64,000 bases of DNA, taken from the NCBI RefSeq assembly GCF_027887165.1, contig NC_077232.1:18306755-18370754 (forward strand). The letters run 5' to 3'. This DNA is from Monodelphis domestica (lineage: Eukaryota; Chordata; Mammalia; Didelphimorphia; Didelphidae). Every line of letters begins with the position of its first letter. Position 1 is the first letter of the stretch. The notes under the pieces were generated by a model that was not told the DNA's origin, ran no database searches, and saw only the letters and a list, made by a program, of their open reading frames with translations. This document shows positions 1-11,260 of this stretch, piece by piece. Both the position numbers and the translations under genes were made by a program.

Positions 1-454
1 AGATATAAACTTGGAATGAAACTATATTTCAGATTTTCTGGTGTTCACTCAAATACTGAAATCCTTTGTTCCAGTTAAAATAACTAACACTAAAATTTAA
101 TGATCTCTATAAAATATATATACGTAATTATAACATGTTAAACATTCTAATTTCTACTTGAATTCATCAAAATGTTAATTCTATTCAATAAAATGAATAG
201 AGCAAAAGATATCTATTATATAATCTAACAGATTCAAGTTTAAACATTTAAGTTCTTGCTTGATTACTTCTTTTAATTCTTCTATAATGTTCCACATAAA
301 GTATTTGTAATAATTAAGCAAGATTAATAACTTTGTATTTAGAGTTTTCAGAATTGTATGTTGAATAAAAATTTATGTTTTATAATTATGACTGAATAAT
401 ATGAATTTTTCTTATGAGTTTTGGGGACAAAAATCATTGCAGGTTAAAAGCACA
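1..454. other. AT-rich intergenic DNA, nothing recognised
   Basis: Very AT-rich sequence with no open frame of note and no repeat I can name. It ends where the LTR starting at 455 begins. Confidence 0.5.
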
Positions 455-885
455 TGTTAGATTTAAAATGGTTGAGGTCTTAAACTGTAGTGAGTTAAAA
501 TGGTGGAAGATATAAATTGTTATAGATATAAGAGAGGGCAAGTAAATTTGACTGCAGAAAATATGTTTCACTACAGTGTCTTGGTTTTTAAATCAAATAT
601 AAGGTGGTCACCAGGGAAATATTCCCAATTATTCAAATACCCAAGTCAACTGGGTTTTATAGAGATTTTAATTAATACAAATGTGGAATTAAAGAAAAGA
701 GAGAAAGAGAGAAAAAGGAAATAAGTATGAAGGGTCTTAAGCCAACATGGCCTAGACCTGAGTCTTAAGAGAGAGAGATCAGTCAGTCAGTCTTTTAACA
801 CTCACCACAAGGTCTGCCTTCACCACAAGGATTCTAGTGACACTAGGCCAACATCATCTCAGCTGCTTTCACCAGCTCCCTGCTC

Positions 886-967
886 CATCTGAATGTTTCA
901 GAATCAGTCCTTCCTCAATCTGAATGTTTCAGAATGACCTCCTCAATCTGAATGTTTCAGAATGATC
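886..967. repeat. Three short direct repeats of 'tctgaatgtttcagaat' inside the LTR
   Basis: The 17-bp motif TCTGAATGTTTCAGAAT occurs three times, spaced about 27-36 bp apart, within the LTR fossil at 455-1570. Confidence 0.8.
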
Positions 968-1316
968 TCTAGCTCTTCTCTGAGCTGTTATTTTTAAGGG
1001 CAAAATCTCCTATGTCACCTCCCCTAAGTTCTTCCATCTACCAATCACTGTAGATGTTTTCCAAAAGACAGCCCATTTTGAATTCACAGCTGAGTAGATT
1101 AATCTCTTTAGTAAATCAGAAAAAAATGCTGCTGTGTTGACTAATTTCACTAAGAGAAAACCTCTGAATAAGTTTTCACCTTTTAGGTCTAAGTAGTTTA
1201 CAAGCTGCCCCACCTTTATAGGCACTTAGCATCCCATTGTATCAATTCCAAAAATAGGCATGGCTCAAAGAACTCCTTTCCTTTATAAGTATGGTTTTCA
1301 AGTACTTTCATTGTTT

Positions 1317-1450
1317 AGCAAGGAGTTTTCTGCCCTAAAGCATTCTTAAGTACAGGTGGAATAGAGGTCCTCCCATAGCAAGGAGTTTTCTCCCCTAAAG
1401 CAGTCCCAAATAGGTATGGGGTAGAGATCCTCCCATAGCAAGGAGTTTTC
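1317..1450. repeat. 60-bp tandem repeat, about 2.2 copies, in the LTR
   Basis: The phrase AGCAAGGAGTTTTC starts at 1317, 1377 and 1437, an exact 60-bp period. The first two units also share 'ccctaaagca' and 'ggtcctcccat/gatcctcccat'. It lies in the U3-side part of the minus-strand LTR, where such duplications often hold enhancer sites; that role is inference. Confidence 0.85.
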
Positions 1451-1570
1451 ACATTCAAGTAGAGTTCTCACTATCTGGTAGGGGATTATTTCAAGTAGGG
1501 AATTGGAGGATTCCTCAATGTGGAGTAAAATTTTTAACATTCAAAAGTCTGTGAAATTTTAAGGTTTACA

Positions 1571-3470
1571 CACACAAATATTCATATACTTGTACAAACA
1601 TACATGCCAATATACACATACACACATAGCCTGAATTGGGTTTGTCTGAATCTAGAATATGGCTTTTAATATCTAGATTGGCACATATTGGACTGTAGAT
1701 AATCCAAGTATAAAAGTTTGTATGTTTCTTTTCAAAATTTCATCTCATTAGATTTAGTTGAAAATTCTAGACTGCTGAGATATTTTGAATCCTGAATAGA
1801 TTACTTGGTGTGTTAGCTGTCCCTCCTGGCTTCTTTCCATCTGCTAACCTGATCAGAAGGGCAATAAGTGTTTGTCCAAGTAAGTGATTAATCAGTTTAA
1901 TTTGACAATAATTTATAAGGCTACCACTTTGAGTAAAGTCCTTTGTAAGTCTGGGTATGACAAGATAAATGGTGCTTATCCATAAGGTGCCTGTCCTTAA
2001 GGAACCAAATTCTAATAGGTGAAGCCACATATACAAATATAAGCACACATACCATATGAGCATGAAATACAAAGTGATTCTGAAGTGAGAGGGAGATATT
2101 AGCAGACAGGAGCTTAGGACAGACCACTCTCCAAATTGACAGTGAGCCATTATTGACTCCCTCCTATGTCTAAGTATTCAGTAAATTCTGATCCAACTAC
2201 ACTGTGCTCTTTGCTGTAGTTCTATGTATAAAGTCCTCAAGAATAGCAGGAGGAAGCTTGTCAAGGACTCTACTTAAACCTTGACAAATGATTGCTCCAG
2301 GCTCTCCTCAGTTACTATTAAACTGGAACTCTAAGGGCAGGTATCCTTGAAGACTGGAGATAAGCAGGATAAGATGGATGATGGGGAGATAGGCTATTAG
2401 GAGTTCTGAGTAGATTGTTTAAAGTAACAGTAATATTCATGATAATTAAAACAATCATTTACAATTTGCAAATGATTGTCTTCACAACAGTTCTGAGAGT
2501 GAGAACATGTAACATGTAACAACATTTGTTTTGTTTTGTTTTTTTAAATGAGGAACTAAGGGATCAGTGACTTGCCTAAAGTTTCACAGTGGCCTCCAAT
2601 TCTAGATCTAATACCACAGTGATCTTTCCCTACCACACATCATTAAGATCTTTGCAGTTCCCCATCTGTCTTTCATGTTCAGTATCATATTTGATTTCAC
2701 CAAAACTTTTTGATTATATTCTGGTTTGAAATGATTATATCCATTTCAAAGATGAATTAATCAAGGCTTGGAGATGTTTAGTGCTTTGACCAATGTCACA
2801 TGGAATGGAGGACTTGAATCTAGTTTTAATTAATGGTTGTATCCAGATCCTTTTCCATCTCATTTTGCTATGAATAATAAAGTTCCCATGAGGAAATAGT
2901 CTTTGTGTGTACTGATGGTTTTGTCCCCATGTTCAGAGAGGAATTTAATGGCTTGTTTTCATGAGTTAATGGTGAGACTCCCATGTATCTCTAAGGGAAC
3001 ACCATCTCCCTAGAGTCACAGGGCTTCCAGATCTACACAAAGACCCTGATTCATCCCTGACTTCAGCTATTGATACTGAAACATTCCACTATAGGGTTCA
3101 GTGCTGTGGTTTCAGCTTGTAGGTCAATTTTTTTCTGAGTCATTTAGTATCCATTTGGTTTCTTTTGTGTTTCCTGGGGCCAAGCTGAATGGAGGGTAGA
3201 GATGAGAATCACTAACTCTAGTGTCATGCATGCCACAGCAATGTCCAGGAGGGACCTTCCCTGCCACTAAGAAGTTTTTAACTCTTTGCCCCAGTGACTA
3301 GTGAAGAGCTTATCTAATGTGATTATATGCTCCCTAAGCTTGGATCTTGAAGTCCAAACCTTTAATACAATTTTCTTGTCTAGCTCTTCTCGTTGGGGTC
3401 CTGGACATCTTTCTCTATATCAAACCAGGTAGGTTCTAGGAGATCCAATCCACGACTCCATGGCTTATGT
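1571..3470. other. 5' flank of unit 1, no gene
   Basis: From about 2110 the sequence matches unit 3 from about 25235 and unit 4 from about 39320 (shared 'cagtgagccattattga' and 'ttgtcaa…ctacttac' phrases). From about 2690 it also matches unit 2 from about 11280. About 2440-2640 looks like a decayed minus-strand MIR-type SINE ('aaatgaggaactaa…gtgacttgcctaaagt'). Open frames here are short and not conserved between the units. Confidence 0.55.
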
Positions 3471-3474
3471 AGAA

Positions 3475-3735
3475 TGCAACGTGGTTTAGTCAAAACATTG
3501 CAGGAACTGGAGGCAGGAAGGACTGAATGAAATATTCTTTGCCTCAGGCATTAACTCTCTGTTTTCCCATGGGTAAGTTACTTGTCTTCTTCCATTTCCC
3601 TATCTATGAAATGTAAAAAAAATATCCTTTTGGTCCTTATCTAATAGGATTGTTTTGGAGCTTCAATGAGATCCTATACATAAATTGTTTTCAAATAACT
3701 AAGTGCTTTATAAACTTCACTTATTATCTTCTTCC
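3475..3735 (+). repeat. MIR/THER-type CORE-SINE (unit 1 copy)
   Basis: Shows the MIR layout: a degenerate tRNA-related head ('gtggtttagtcaaaacat…aggcaggaaggac'), then 'cctcaggcatt', 'tgggtaagttactt', 'ccctatctatgaaatg', 'aggattgttttggagcttcaatgagat' and 'aagtgctttataaa'. It is also present in the other three units at 12067, 27190 and 40670, so it predates the duplication. Confidence 0.65.
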
Positions 3736-3924
3736 TTCACATTCTCAAGCTCACCATCCTTCAATAACTGAAGGAGTAATTTGAGTGATAGGTCTAATGA
3801 ACATTTAATTAAATATAGGTGATTGAGAATATACTATTTGCAGAGCATCTCATTAAATTCTTGAGGAATGAAGTTGATAACAAAGATTAGATGAGATATC
3901 ATCCTTGCCATCAACAATAAATGC

Positions 3925-4205
3925 TCTCATTTATATGGAACTTAAATATTTGCATAGGATTTTCCATCAGTTTTGTCATTTGAATGTCTCATCAACTGTG
4001 TGAGAGAAACACTACCACTGCCCCTTTTTCCAGATAAGGGATGAGGTTGAGTGAATTAAGTGGCTTGTCCACATGTATACAATTACTAAGAATATGAAGT
4101 GGGGTGTATATATATATATATACATATATATATACACATATATATATGTATATATATATATACTTCTTTGTGACTCAAAACTCAAAACTCTATCCACTTC
4201 CTCAC
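3925..4205 (-). repeat. MIR-type SINE split by a TA microsatellite (unit 1 copy)
   Basis: Reverse-oriented MIR phrases: 'tttgcataggattttccatc', 'tttgaatgtctcatcaactgtgtgag', 'ttccagataagggatgaggttgagtgaattaagtggcttgtcc'. The counterparts in units 2-4 (12500, 27620, 41100) lack the long TA tract found here at 4107-4162. Confidence 0.6.
4107..4162. repeat. Imperfect (TA)n microsatellite
   Basis: Alternating TA with ACATA interruptions. It is translated only as low-complexity Tyr/Ile on both strands. Confidence 0.9.
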
Positions 4206-4268
4206 ATTGCTATGTTAGTGCTTTGTAGTGTAACAGAACTTGTCTCTATTTTTTTGCATTTCTCAGAG

Positions 4269-4303
4269 CATCCATCCATCCATCCATCCATCCATCCATC
4301 CAT
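4269..4303. repeat. (CATC)n microsatellite
   Basis: About eight and a half perfect copies of the tetranucleotide CATC. Confidence 0.95.
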
Positions 4304-7300
4304 TATCATATACAAGCCCCAAAACCTGTGTTGATCAAGGTGACTCATATCTGTAACATCTGATTCCTGGCCAATGCTTTCCTTACAATCACTGTGTGAC
4401 TTTCTTACCTGAAGAGTCATTCTTCCCATTTTCTGAATGAGGAGTAGGAAGCCTAGGAGGATTGATTTACTTCTATGAAATAACCAAGGAAATTAGGTAC
4501 AAATCCAAGCAAGTTTAGATTCCAAGACTTCAGACTCCAAATCAAGCGCTTCTTCCAAAATTGTATTCTCCACAGTCACTAGACATTTCTGAGCAGACAT
4601 CACCTTTTCTGCTCTGGTCACCATGAATGTCTCTCTCTAGAAATTAGAATTTAAGAGTACCCAACCTTGATTATATCAGTAAGAAGGATTATCATAGCTT
4701 TTGTCTACACAATTTGATTCTATAGATTACCAAAATATCTTGAGTACCAAGTATGAAACCAACATGACTACAAATTATGACTCTGAAGTGGTTGTCTGTA
4801 TTCTAAATGACATTAAAGAAAAATTCTTGATTTTGGTTAAATGAATAAATATATTTTTCTACTTCTCTAATTTCCTATGAGATAGTTTTAATTATGTATT
4901 TTGTCCTTAAGTCCTCCTACATTAACCACATTAGAAAAAAATAGTTGTTTTACTTCAGTATAATAAAGAATAAGGAATAACTTAAAAATAATACTGTTAA
5001 AAAGTAACACAGGATCTTTGACTCAGAGTTGGAAGGAATTTCAGAGATCATTTAGTCTAATATATTTTCTTTATAGATGAGCAAACATATACATTGTATC
5101 ATAGGAGTAAAAGACCTTAAGTGACTGGTGAAAGATAAGACAGATAGTAGCAATCTAGTTAGTACTTAAAATAACAAGTACAAATAACACTTATATAGTT
5201 TTAAGACTTTCAAAGCACTTTACAGAATTTTATCTATTACTCAGAGCATTCTTATGATTTAGGTGTCCTCTGAAGACTTTAAGGGAGTTGAAACCCAGTA
5301 TATGTTGACAGTATTTTCCTTTCTGAATAACACCATTTTGGTATTATTTAGCCCTAAATAAACATAAATTTATTTCTTAATTTCTACTTCTTCCTCCTGG
5401 TCCCTCTCTTTGGATATAAATTGAATAATTCATATTCTTACTCCATATGACATTTTTTCATATAATTGAAGGAAATTTTATTCCCAATCCCTGCCCTGAA
5501 ACCTCTATTTTTTCCTTCTCTAAACTACCTTCAGTTCCTTTTACCAATTATAATATGGTAATATTTTGAAGCCCTTCTCCATCCTGGAAGACTTCCTCTG
5601 GAAAATATCTATGTGGTTAATGGCTCTCCTAAAGTATGGAACCCATAACTGAAGACATTGTTTCAAATTCAGAGTTCCACTTCTTTATCTTTATCTACTT
5701 CAAACTTTATCTACTTCAAATGAAGATCATTTACTTTCCCCTTACTCCTTCAAATTTCCCTTTTATTTTGATCCTGTCTAACAAACTCTCATCCCTTAAG
5801 AAAATCAAATGTAGACTAGAAATTCCTCATATTAGTTCCTTCACTTTTGAACCTTTGATAGATAAAAAATATCAGTTTCATCAAGAAATTAGTAGCCTTC
5901 TTTGTTGTAGATAGACAGAGATGCATAGTTTAATCAATGATGATAACTATTGATTGATTAATTGATTGATTGATGGATGTATAGACACTGACCCACGGAG
6001 AGAAGCAAAGAAAAAAAAAAGAGAGACAGGCAGGGGAGACAGAGAAAAAGAGAGATAGAGACAGAGGTAGGGAAGCAGAATAAGAAAGAACTCTGGCAAA
6101 TGCCCTGATAATTGAAGTCCTTCATCACTAAATATAACATCCTTTAATGCTAAGTTTTTGATGTTTACCAATTTTCTGATCTATTTCCTCTTCCAATAGA
6201 AATGTTCTGTTTAAGAGAATACTCTTATTTTGCTAACAATATATATGATTTCTACATGTTTCCTCCATCTAGTTTTTGGATTTCCACATATGAGTATATA
6301 TTTTCAGTTTAAAAAAATATAACAGCCTTGTCTTATTATATCTTACTTGAATAGGGGAGATAGCTTCCAGAACCATATTCCAGGTGTGCTTCTCATTCTT
6401 CAAGTCTATATGTTACCTTGAGAGCCACATTTATTTTCATGCATTAGAAATCCTAATTTATCTTGACTGTAAGACATAATACTATGAAGACCCTATCAGC
6501 TACTAGAACTGTATATATTTCTTATCTTTCATTTTCCCCACATAACCTGATCTTTTTAAATTTTGCATGCCTTTTGGGTAACTTATATAGATGAATCCTG
6601 GTCAGATGTGAGTTCAGGTAGATGACAGTCTAATTAACAATCCAAACTTGAGATTCTATGATTCTTTTTCTTATGTTTTTTTTTTCAAAATACAACTTGT
6701 TATAGACAGCATGTGACAGCCTACTTGGAACTTCTTTGAAAGCTTTCTTCTAATGTATCATGGTGGTAGAGATAAAACTAAATTCTCTAAGATTAAGTGA
6801 GTAAAGCACAATGGTGGCATGTCTTTCCAAGCTGTAAAGACTAATAATGAGGTCTGGGGGTGGATTATATATTTTTCTCTGATGCTCAAAGGACAACTTA
6901 GTTTAGTTCAGAGAGAGATTTACCACTGGTCAATAAATGAGTCAATAAACATTTATTAAGAATTTACTATGTACTCCTTATCATGTTAAGCACTTGAGAA
7001 TGCAAAGAAAGAAAAATTCAGTCCCTCCTCTACATCACCTCACAATTTCCAGACTCTGGGCAAACAAGCAATATCTAGATAAGTAAGAAATAATTAAAAG
7101 AGCAAAGGTATTAGAACTGAGATTGATCAAGAAAGTCTTTGTGTAGGTGAGATTTTGAATGGAATGTGAAGGAAGATAAACCAAAACACTAGTGATTTCT
7201 CTGGGATCTAAAGATCCCTTTAGTGAATTGAAAGGCCTAAATGTCCCTGTTTGTTTCCTTCTGTTTCCTCAGTAGGAGTGGTGGAGAATGGAATAAGGGA

Positions 7301-7930
7301 AAGGCTGTGGGAGGGAAACAAATTTAGAAATAATACATTTATTTTGTAAGTGATCCATCAGTAGTCTTTTGGAGAGATGATTTCCAGACCTATGCATCCA
7401 CTGGCAACTCTTCCTAATTAGAAACTTGTCACTTTAATACATTACATAAACCTTATAATACTATGATTTTGGTACTGGCCAGGATTCCAGTGAAATCTCA
7501 GCCAACTCTTGTTGATCTTCTTTTCTCTTTTTCCATTATTTTAATCTTTTCTCTTATTTTTCCTCCTCTCTTTTCTCCTTTAGTGCTCTCCTTTTACTTC
7601 ATCAGAGTGAAGCATTTAGAATAAAAGGTCTAATTCTTCAAACTGGACCAAGAAAAATCCACTTTATGCTCATGGTTGCTAGTTTTCTTTCCTGAAGTGT
7701 GGTATTGCACTTTGAGAATTAATAAATATGTGATGGATTGAAAAGGAAGATGCAAAGTAGCACCTGACATACCTATCCTTCTTTGTATTAAAATTTGGGG
7801 GACCCAGAGTAACTTTTTTGATAACTTTGATGTTCTTTGTCCCTTCATACCTTATTTATATGACACATAAGGTATGTCTCTGACTGTTTTACAAGTAGGT
7901 ATCATTCATCTAGTCAATCATCAAAGTTAA
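4304..7930. other. Unit 1 upstream region of OR-1, no gene
   Basis: Non-coding. It aligns by eye, in order, with 12740-15690 (unit 2), 27840-30200 (unit 3) and 41310-43010 (unit 4). Markers are a GA-rich stretch at 6005-6080 (also in unit 2 at 14225-14380) and an ancient repeat beginning 'caataaacatttattaag' near 6945 (counterparts near 15080, 29320 and 42200). About 5000-5260 contains decayed MIR-type sequence. No conserved open frame is seen. Confidence 0.55.
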
Positions 7931-7936
7931 TTTTTC

Positions 7937-7959
7937 TGATAGTTATTCTTTTGTTGCAG
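7937..7959 (+). promoter_or_regulatory. 3' splice acceptor upstream of the OR-1 coding exon
   Basis: A T-rich tract ending TTGTTGCAG, with the AG at 7958-7959, lies 18 nt before the first in-frame ATG. The same arrangement occurs before the other three receptors. OR genes usually splice a non-coding 5' exon to a single coding exon, so this is the likely acceptor. The 5' exon and promoter are not identified. Confidence 0.6.
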
Positions 7960-7977
7960 GTGAGTGACCCCTCTCAA

Positions 7978-8934
7978 ATGACAATAATGGAGAACCAATC
8001 TGAGGTGAATGAGTTTATCCTTGTAGGATTAACAGATGCCCCAGAGCTTCAGATTCCTCTCTTCATAATATTCACCCTCATCTACCTCATCACCCTAGTA
8101 GGGAATGTGGGGATAATAGCTCTGAGCTCCTGGGAGTCCAGCCTCCACACTCCCATGTATTTTTTCCTCAGTAACCTCTCTCTGGTGGATTTTGGCTACT
8201 CTTCAACTGTTACCCCAAAGGTGATGTCTGGGCTTCTCACAGGGGACAAGATAATCTCCTATAATGGATGTGCTTCACAATCATTCTTCTTTGGAGCCTT
8301 TGCAGCTACTGAAAGTTTTCTCTTAGCCTCTATGGCCTATGATCGCCATGCAGCTGTGTGTAAGCCCCTACATTATACCACTATCATGACTTCAACAGTA
8401 TGTGCATATCTGGCCAGTGGGTCTTACATTTGTGGCTTTCTGACCTCTTCTATAGTCGTAGGAAACATGTTTAACCTTTCCTTCTGTAGGTCCAATGTGG
8501 TCCATCATTTTTTCTGTGATGTTTCCCCTCTCCTAGTTCTATCTTGCTCTGAAATTTACATCACTGAGACAGTAATCTTTACGATAGGATCATTCAGTGC
8601 CTTATTTCCATTTCTTGTCATTTTTACCTCCTACTTATTAATCTTTATCACCATACTGAACATCCATTCTGCTGAAGGCCGCCAGAAAGCTTTCTCCACC
8701 TGTGCTTCCCATCTCACAGCAGTGTCCATTTTTTATGGGACCATCATCTTCATGTACTTCCAGCCAAGCTCAAGCCATTCAATGGACTCAGACAAAATGG
8801 TGTCAGTATTCTATACCATGGTCATCCCCATGCTGAATCCTTTGGTCTATAGTCTGAGAAACAAAGAGGTCAAGAATGCTTTAAGGAAAGCTATTAAAGG
8901 ACAAGGACTTCAATTCAATCATCCTTTTTCTTAG
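7978..8934 (+). CDS. OR5B-like: Olfactory receptor, OR5B subfamily (OR5B21-like), intact (OR-1)
   Basis: Encodes a 318-residue odorant receptor, a seven-pass plasma-membrane GPCR that would signal through G-olf in olfactory cilia. Residues 6-8 (NQS) form the N-terminal glycosylation sequon. GN at 42-43 marks TM1, [13 protein letters not shown] at 56-68 leads into TM2, and C98 and C180 form the conserved disulfide. [10 protein letters not shown] (119-128) ends TM3, KAFSTC (237-242) starts TM6, and [15 protein letters not shown] (284-298) is TM7. The length is normal for class II ORs. The reading frame is open upstream to 7951 with no ATG before 7978. A second ATG at 7987 (MENQSE…) has the better Kozak context and matches the usual OR5B start, so the protein may be 315 aa. 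The TM3 motif reads DRH rather than DRY, as in all four copies. The OR5B assignment rests on remembered human OR5B21 sequence. The ligand is unknown. Confidence 0.95.
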   Translation: MTIMENQSEVNEFILVGLTDAPELQIPLFIIFTLIYLITLVGNVGIIALSSWESSLHTPMYFFLSNLSLVDFGYSSTVTPKVMSGLLTGDKIISYNGCASQSFFFGAFAATESFLLASMAYDRHAAVCKPLHYTTIMTSTVCAYLASGSYICGFLTSSIVVGNMFNLSFCRSNVVHHFFCDVSPLLVLSCSEIYITETVIFTIGSFSALFPFLVIFTSYLLIFITILNIHSAEGRQKAFSTCASHLTAVSIFYGTIIFMYFQPSSSHSMDSDKMVSVFYTMVIPMLNPLVYSLRNKEVKNALRKAIKGQGLQFNHPFS

Positions 8935-9015
8935 AGAGAAAATCTAATGTGAAACTTCTTCCCTCTGTGAACCAGACTCCAAGTCATTCTAATTTTCTTA
9001 TTCAAACAAAAGTAT

Positions 9016-9021
9016 AATAAA
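9016..9021 (+). promoter_or_regulatory. Candidate poly(A) signal of OR-1
   Basis: AATAAA, 82 nt after the stop codon. It is the nearest canonical hexamer. Real OR 3' UTRs can be much longer, so use of this site is a guess. Confidence 0.35.
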
Positions 9022-9144
9022 AACTTTTTCAGAGGCAAAATTAGGCCATAGAAAGAGTCTTAAATCTGGATTTAAGAGAGATCTGAGTTTACATTATTAG
9101 ATATATTCATGTTGTGTAACTTCATGCACCTATTATGTAACCTA

Positions 9145-9400
9145 GAGTAGCTAGGTGGTACAGTGTTTTAGAGGAATGAGTCTTGAATCAGGACAACTTG
9201 AGTTCAAATCCAGCTTTAGGTTCTTTATAAGTGTGTCACCCAGTGTACATTTTATTTTACCATTTGGCTCTGTTTCCTCATCTACAAAATGAGCTAGAGG
9301 AGGAAGTAGCAAACTATCCTAGTATCTTTCCCAAGAAAACCCTAAATTGTGTCTTGAAGTGTTAGATATATCTAAAAAAATATGCTAAACAAAAACAACC
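9145..9400 (+). mobile_element. MAR1-like SINE with RTE-type tail (3' flank of OR-1)
   Basis: A tRNA-like head ('gagtagctaggtggtacagtg…gaatcaggacaacttgagttcaaatcc', with the B-box GTTCAAATC) is followed by 'tttcctcatctacaaaatgagctagagg', 'actatcctagtatctttcccaagaaaacc' and an A/AAC-rich tail. The paralogous copy at 50604-50847 sits at the same place behind OR-4, so the insertion predates the duplication. Confidence 0.7.
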
Positions 9401-9746
9401 TCAGGAAAGTCACTTAAATTGTAACCCTCAGTTTCCTAATGTTTAAAGGTCTTTAAATGTATCCAATCTCTTATAAGATTGTTGGGTGGAATGAATTGTA
9501 TTTTCGTGTGTATATGAACACACAGAGGGATAATATGACATTTCTAGACATTTTCCTTCCAGAAAGAAGATCAACTACATAATTTTTTAACAGTAAATTA
9601 CTTAGAGAGAAAAACTACTGTGTTGCTTTGAAAGTGTAATTTTGATGATAATGGCATTGTTTTATCAGCAGCCCCTTTCTAAAACTGAGGGTTGCTGGTA
9701 AATGCTTCAGAACTAGCTATATGGAAATATATATATGATACATTTT

Positions 9747-9749
9747 ATC

Positions 9750-9795
<46 letters not shown>

Positions 9796-9856
9796 CATCT
9801 ATCTACCTACCTACCTATCTATCTATCTATCTGTCTGTCTGTCTGTCTCTCTGTCA
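9747..9856. repeat. (CTAT)n/(CTAC)n/(CTGT)n compound microsatellite
   Basis: About 110 bp of tetranucleotide repeat, changing from CTAT through CTAC to CTGT. It is likely length-polymorphic. Confidence 0.95.
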
Positions 9857-9875
9857 GATATATCTATTTATTTAT

Positions 9876-10078
9876 TTTTAATTTAAACCCTTACCTTTCT
9901 GTCCTAAAATCAACACTATGTATTGGTTCCAAGGCAGATGAGAGGTAAAGGCTAGGCAATGGGGGTCAAGTGACTTACCCGGGATCACACATCTAGGAAG
10001 TGTCCGAGGCCAGATTTGAACCTAGGATCTCTCATCTCTAGGTCTGGCTTTTGATCCACTGAGCCACCCAAATACCCC
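9876..10078 (-). mobile_element. tRNA-derived marsupial SINE, minus orientation
   Basis: On the plus strand it reads from a T-rich tail through 'aaacccttacctttct', 'gtattggttccaaggcag', 'aaggctaggcaatgggggtcaagtgacttaccc' and 'gccagatttgaaccta' (inverted B box) to 'tgatccactgagccaccca' (inverted A-box region). It is the same family as the copies at 32484, 45642 and 55905, and is of the SINE1/WSINE type remembered from opossum and Tasmanian devil. Confidence 0.85.
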
Positions 10079-10916
10079 CTACATGACACATTTTAAAACT
10101 CAATGATCATTATTATTTTCTCTACCAGCTTGTGGAGTCTAGATCAACAAAATAAAAGAAAAATAAAGTCCTAATTTATAGCACTTGCTGATTTTTATTG
10201 CCTAAATATTCATATTCAAACTGTAATTATCTCTTTATAAAGCAGTTGAAGCTGTATTCAGCACAATCCTACAATATGTGTCTACCTTTAGAAGAGAATA
10301 TAAATCACAAGGTGATCCAAAGGGCCTGAAAAGATGTTTGAATGATCCTGTGGGAGAGAGGTATTTTGTTTTGATGGGAGTATAGCATCCTGATGCCAAC
10401 CTCAATATCAATTCCCTTATAGTTCTTTGAGTGCTTTGTATATTTTAGTAAATGAAAAGAAGTTCCTGTGAGTTTTTAAAAACATATTTTGATTTTTCTG
10501 AGGCATGAAGTAAAGGCTATCCAGTATTTAGTAACAAATTATTTTATAGGAGCTGGAGACCTATCTTGCTCATGTTGGGAGATTTAGAAAGGTATTATAA
10601 TATCAGCATGTAAATTGGTTTGTCAAGAACAACTTTATTCAGAGGATAATGTAAAATTAAGAATTGAAGCCTCTCTTTATTTCATGTCATTATTTATTAT
10701 AATAACATTATTGCAGTATTATGCATAATTAATTAATTATTGATTAAGAATTGTATTTGGTGCCTAGAATCAATATTTCTGGACTTAATTGGTAAAATTT
10801 ATGAGTTCTATTTTCCTTTTACTATGGGCTAAATTAGAACCACAAAGAGAAATATGTGAGCTTTTACTGACCCTGGTGGGGAGATAAGTCACTCTGGTAA
10901 TAATATGTTCAGTTAC
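10079..10916. other. 3' flank shared by OR-1 and OR-4, no gene
   Basis: About 10540-10900 aligns with 51545-52060 downstream of OR-4 (shared 'ggagctgg', 'tattagcatgta', 'attaattattgatt', 'cagaatcaatatt' and 'ttagaaccac'-like blocks). The OR-4 side carries an extra L1 tail insertion. No coding potential. Confidence 0.6.
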
Positions 10917-11260
10917 CATGAGACTTTCCAGGATATGTTAATAAACTCTGCCATTTCCTTATTGCTCTTGATTATGGAAATCCCCATCTGAAACCAAGCC
11001 AAACAAACTCCAACCTTCATCTTTGTGTGACCAATTACAGTCTAGGTTTAGTTTCTATCACTGGATTGTGTCTTATACCTTATGTAACCAGTTATATAAA
11101 AGAACTGTCCTGACTGTCTGATACATCTTAGTTTACTGAGGATCCTTGGGTCCCTTTTCTTGGCAATTTCTTGTCTTGCTAATAAATTGATTTTGCTCAT
11201 GCCATTTTCCCTCAGTTTCTCTTAATCACAGATTTTTATTGTTCCAATAACAAGCTAAAA
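10917..11260 (+). mobile_element. Old LTR remnant (likely class I ERV), shared with the OR-4 flank
   Basis: Contains a TATA-like box TTATATAAAAG near 11091-11101 and an AATAAA near 11180, spaced as in a retroviral LTR. The 5' half ('gagacttyccagg…') recurs at 52400-52555 downstream of OR-4, so the element predates the duplication. Ends are unclear. It is a fossil. Confidence 0.4.

Larger units (their letters stand above)
455..1570 (-). mobile_element. Solo LTR of a class I-like endogenous retrovirus (family 'GA-tract LTR', copy 1)
   Basis: The left end (TGTTAGATTTAAAATGG) matches the left end of the LTR at 52860 (TGTTAAATTTAAATTTTGG). Further along both share a 'ggtggtcaccaggga' block, a GA-rich tract (here 690-722 and 766-778) and a 'gtcacctcccctaa…catctaccaatcac' block. 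Read on the minus strand, that last block precedes a TTAAAAATAA TATA-like box. The right end is uncertain; a TTTACA end followed by CACA could pair with CACA before 455. No retroviral coding sequence is seen, so it is a solo LTR fossil. It contains internal tandem repeats (listed separately). Confidence 0.6.

Noticed and set aside
4012-4334. Open frames rich in Tyr/Ile or Pro/Ser/His on both strands
   Set aside because: They are translations of the TA and CATC microsatellites.
9692-9886. 64-codon frame with repeated YLSI
   Set aside because: It is the CTAT/CTGT microsatellite read in frame.
9876-10078. tRNA-like A and B box sequences
   Set aside because: They belong to tRNA-derived SINEs (also 32484, 45642 and 55905); no cloverleaf typical of a functional tRNA gene.
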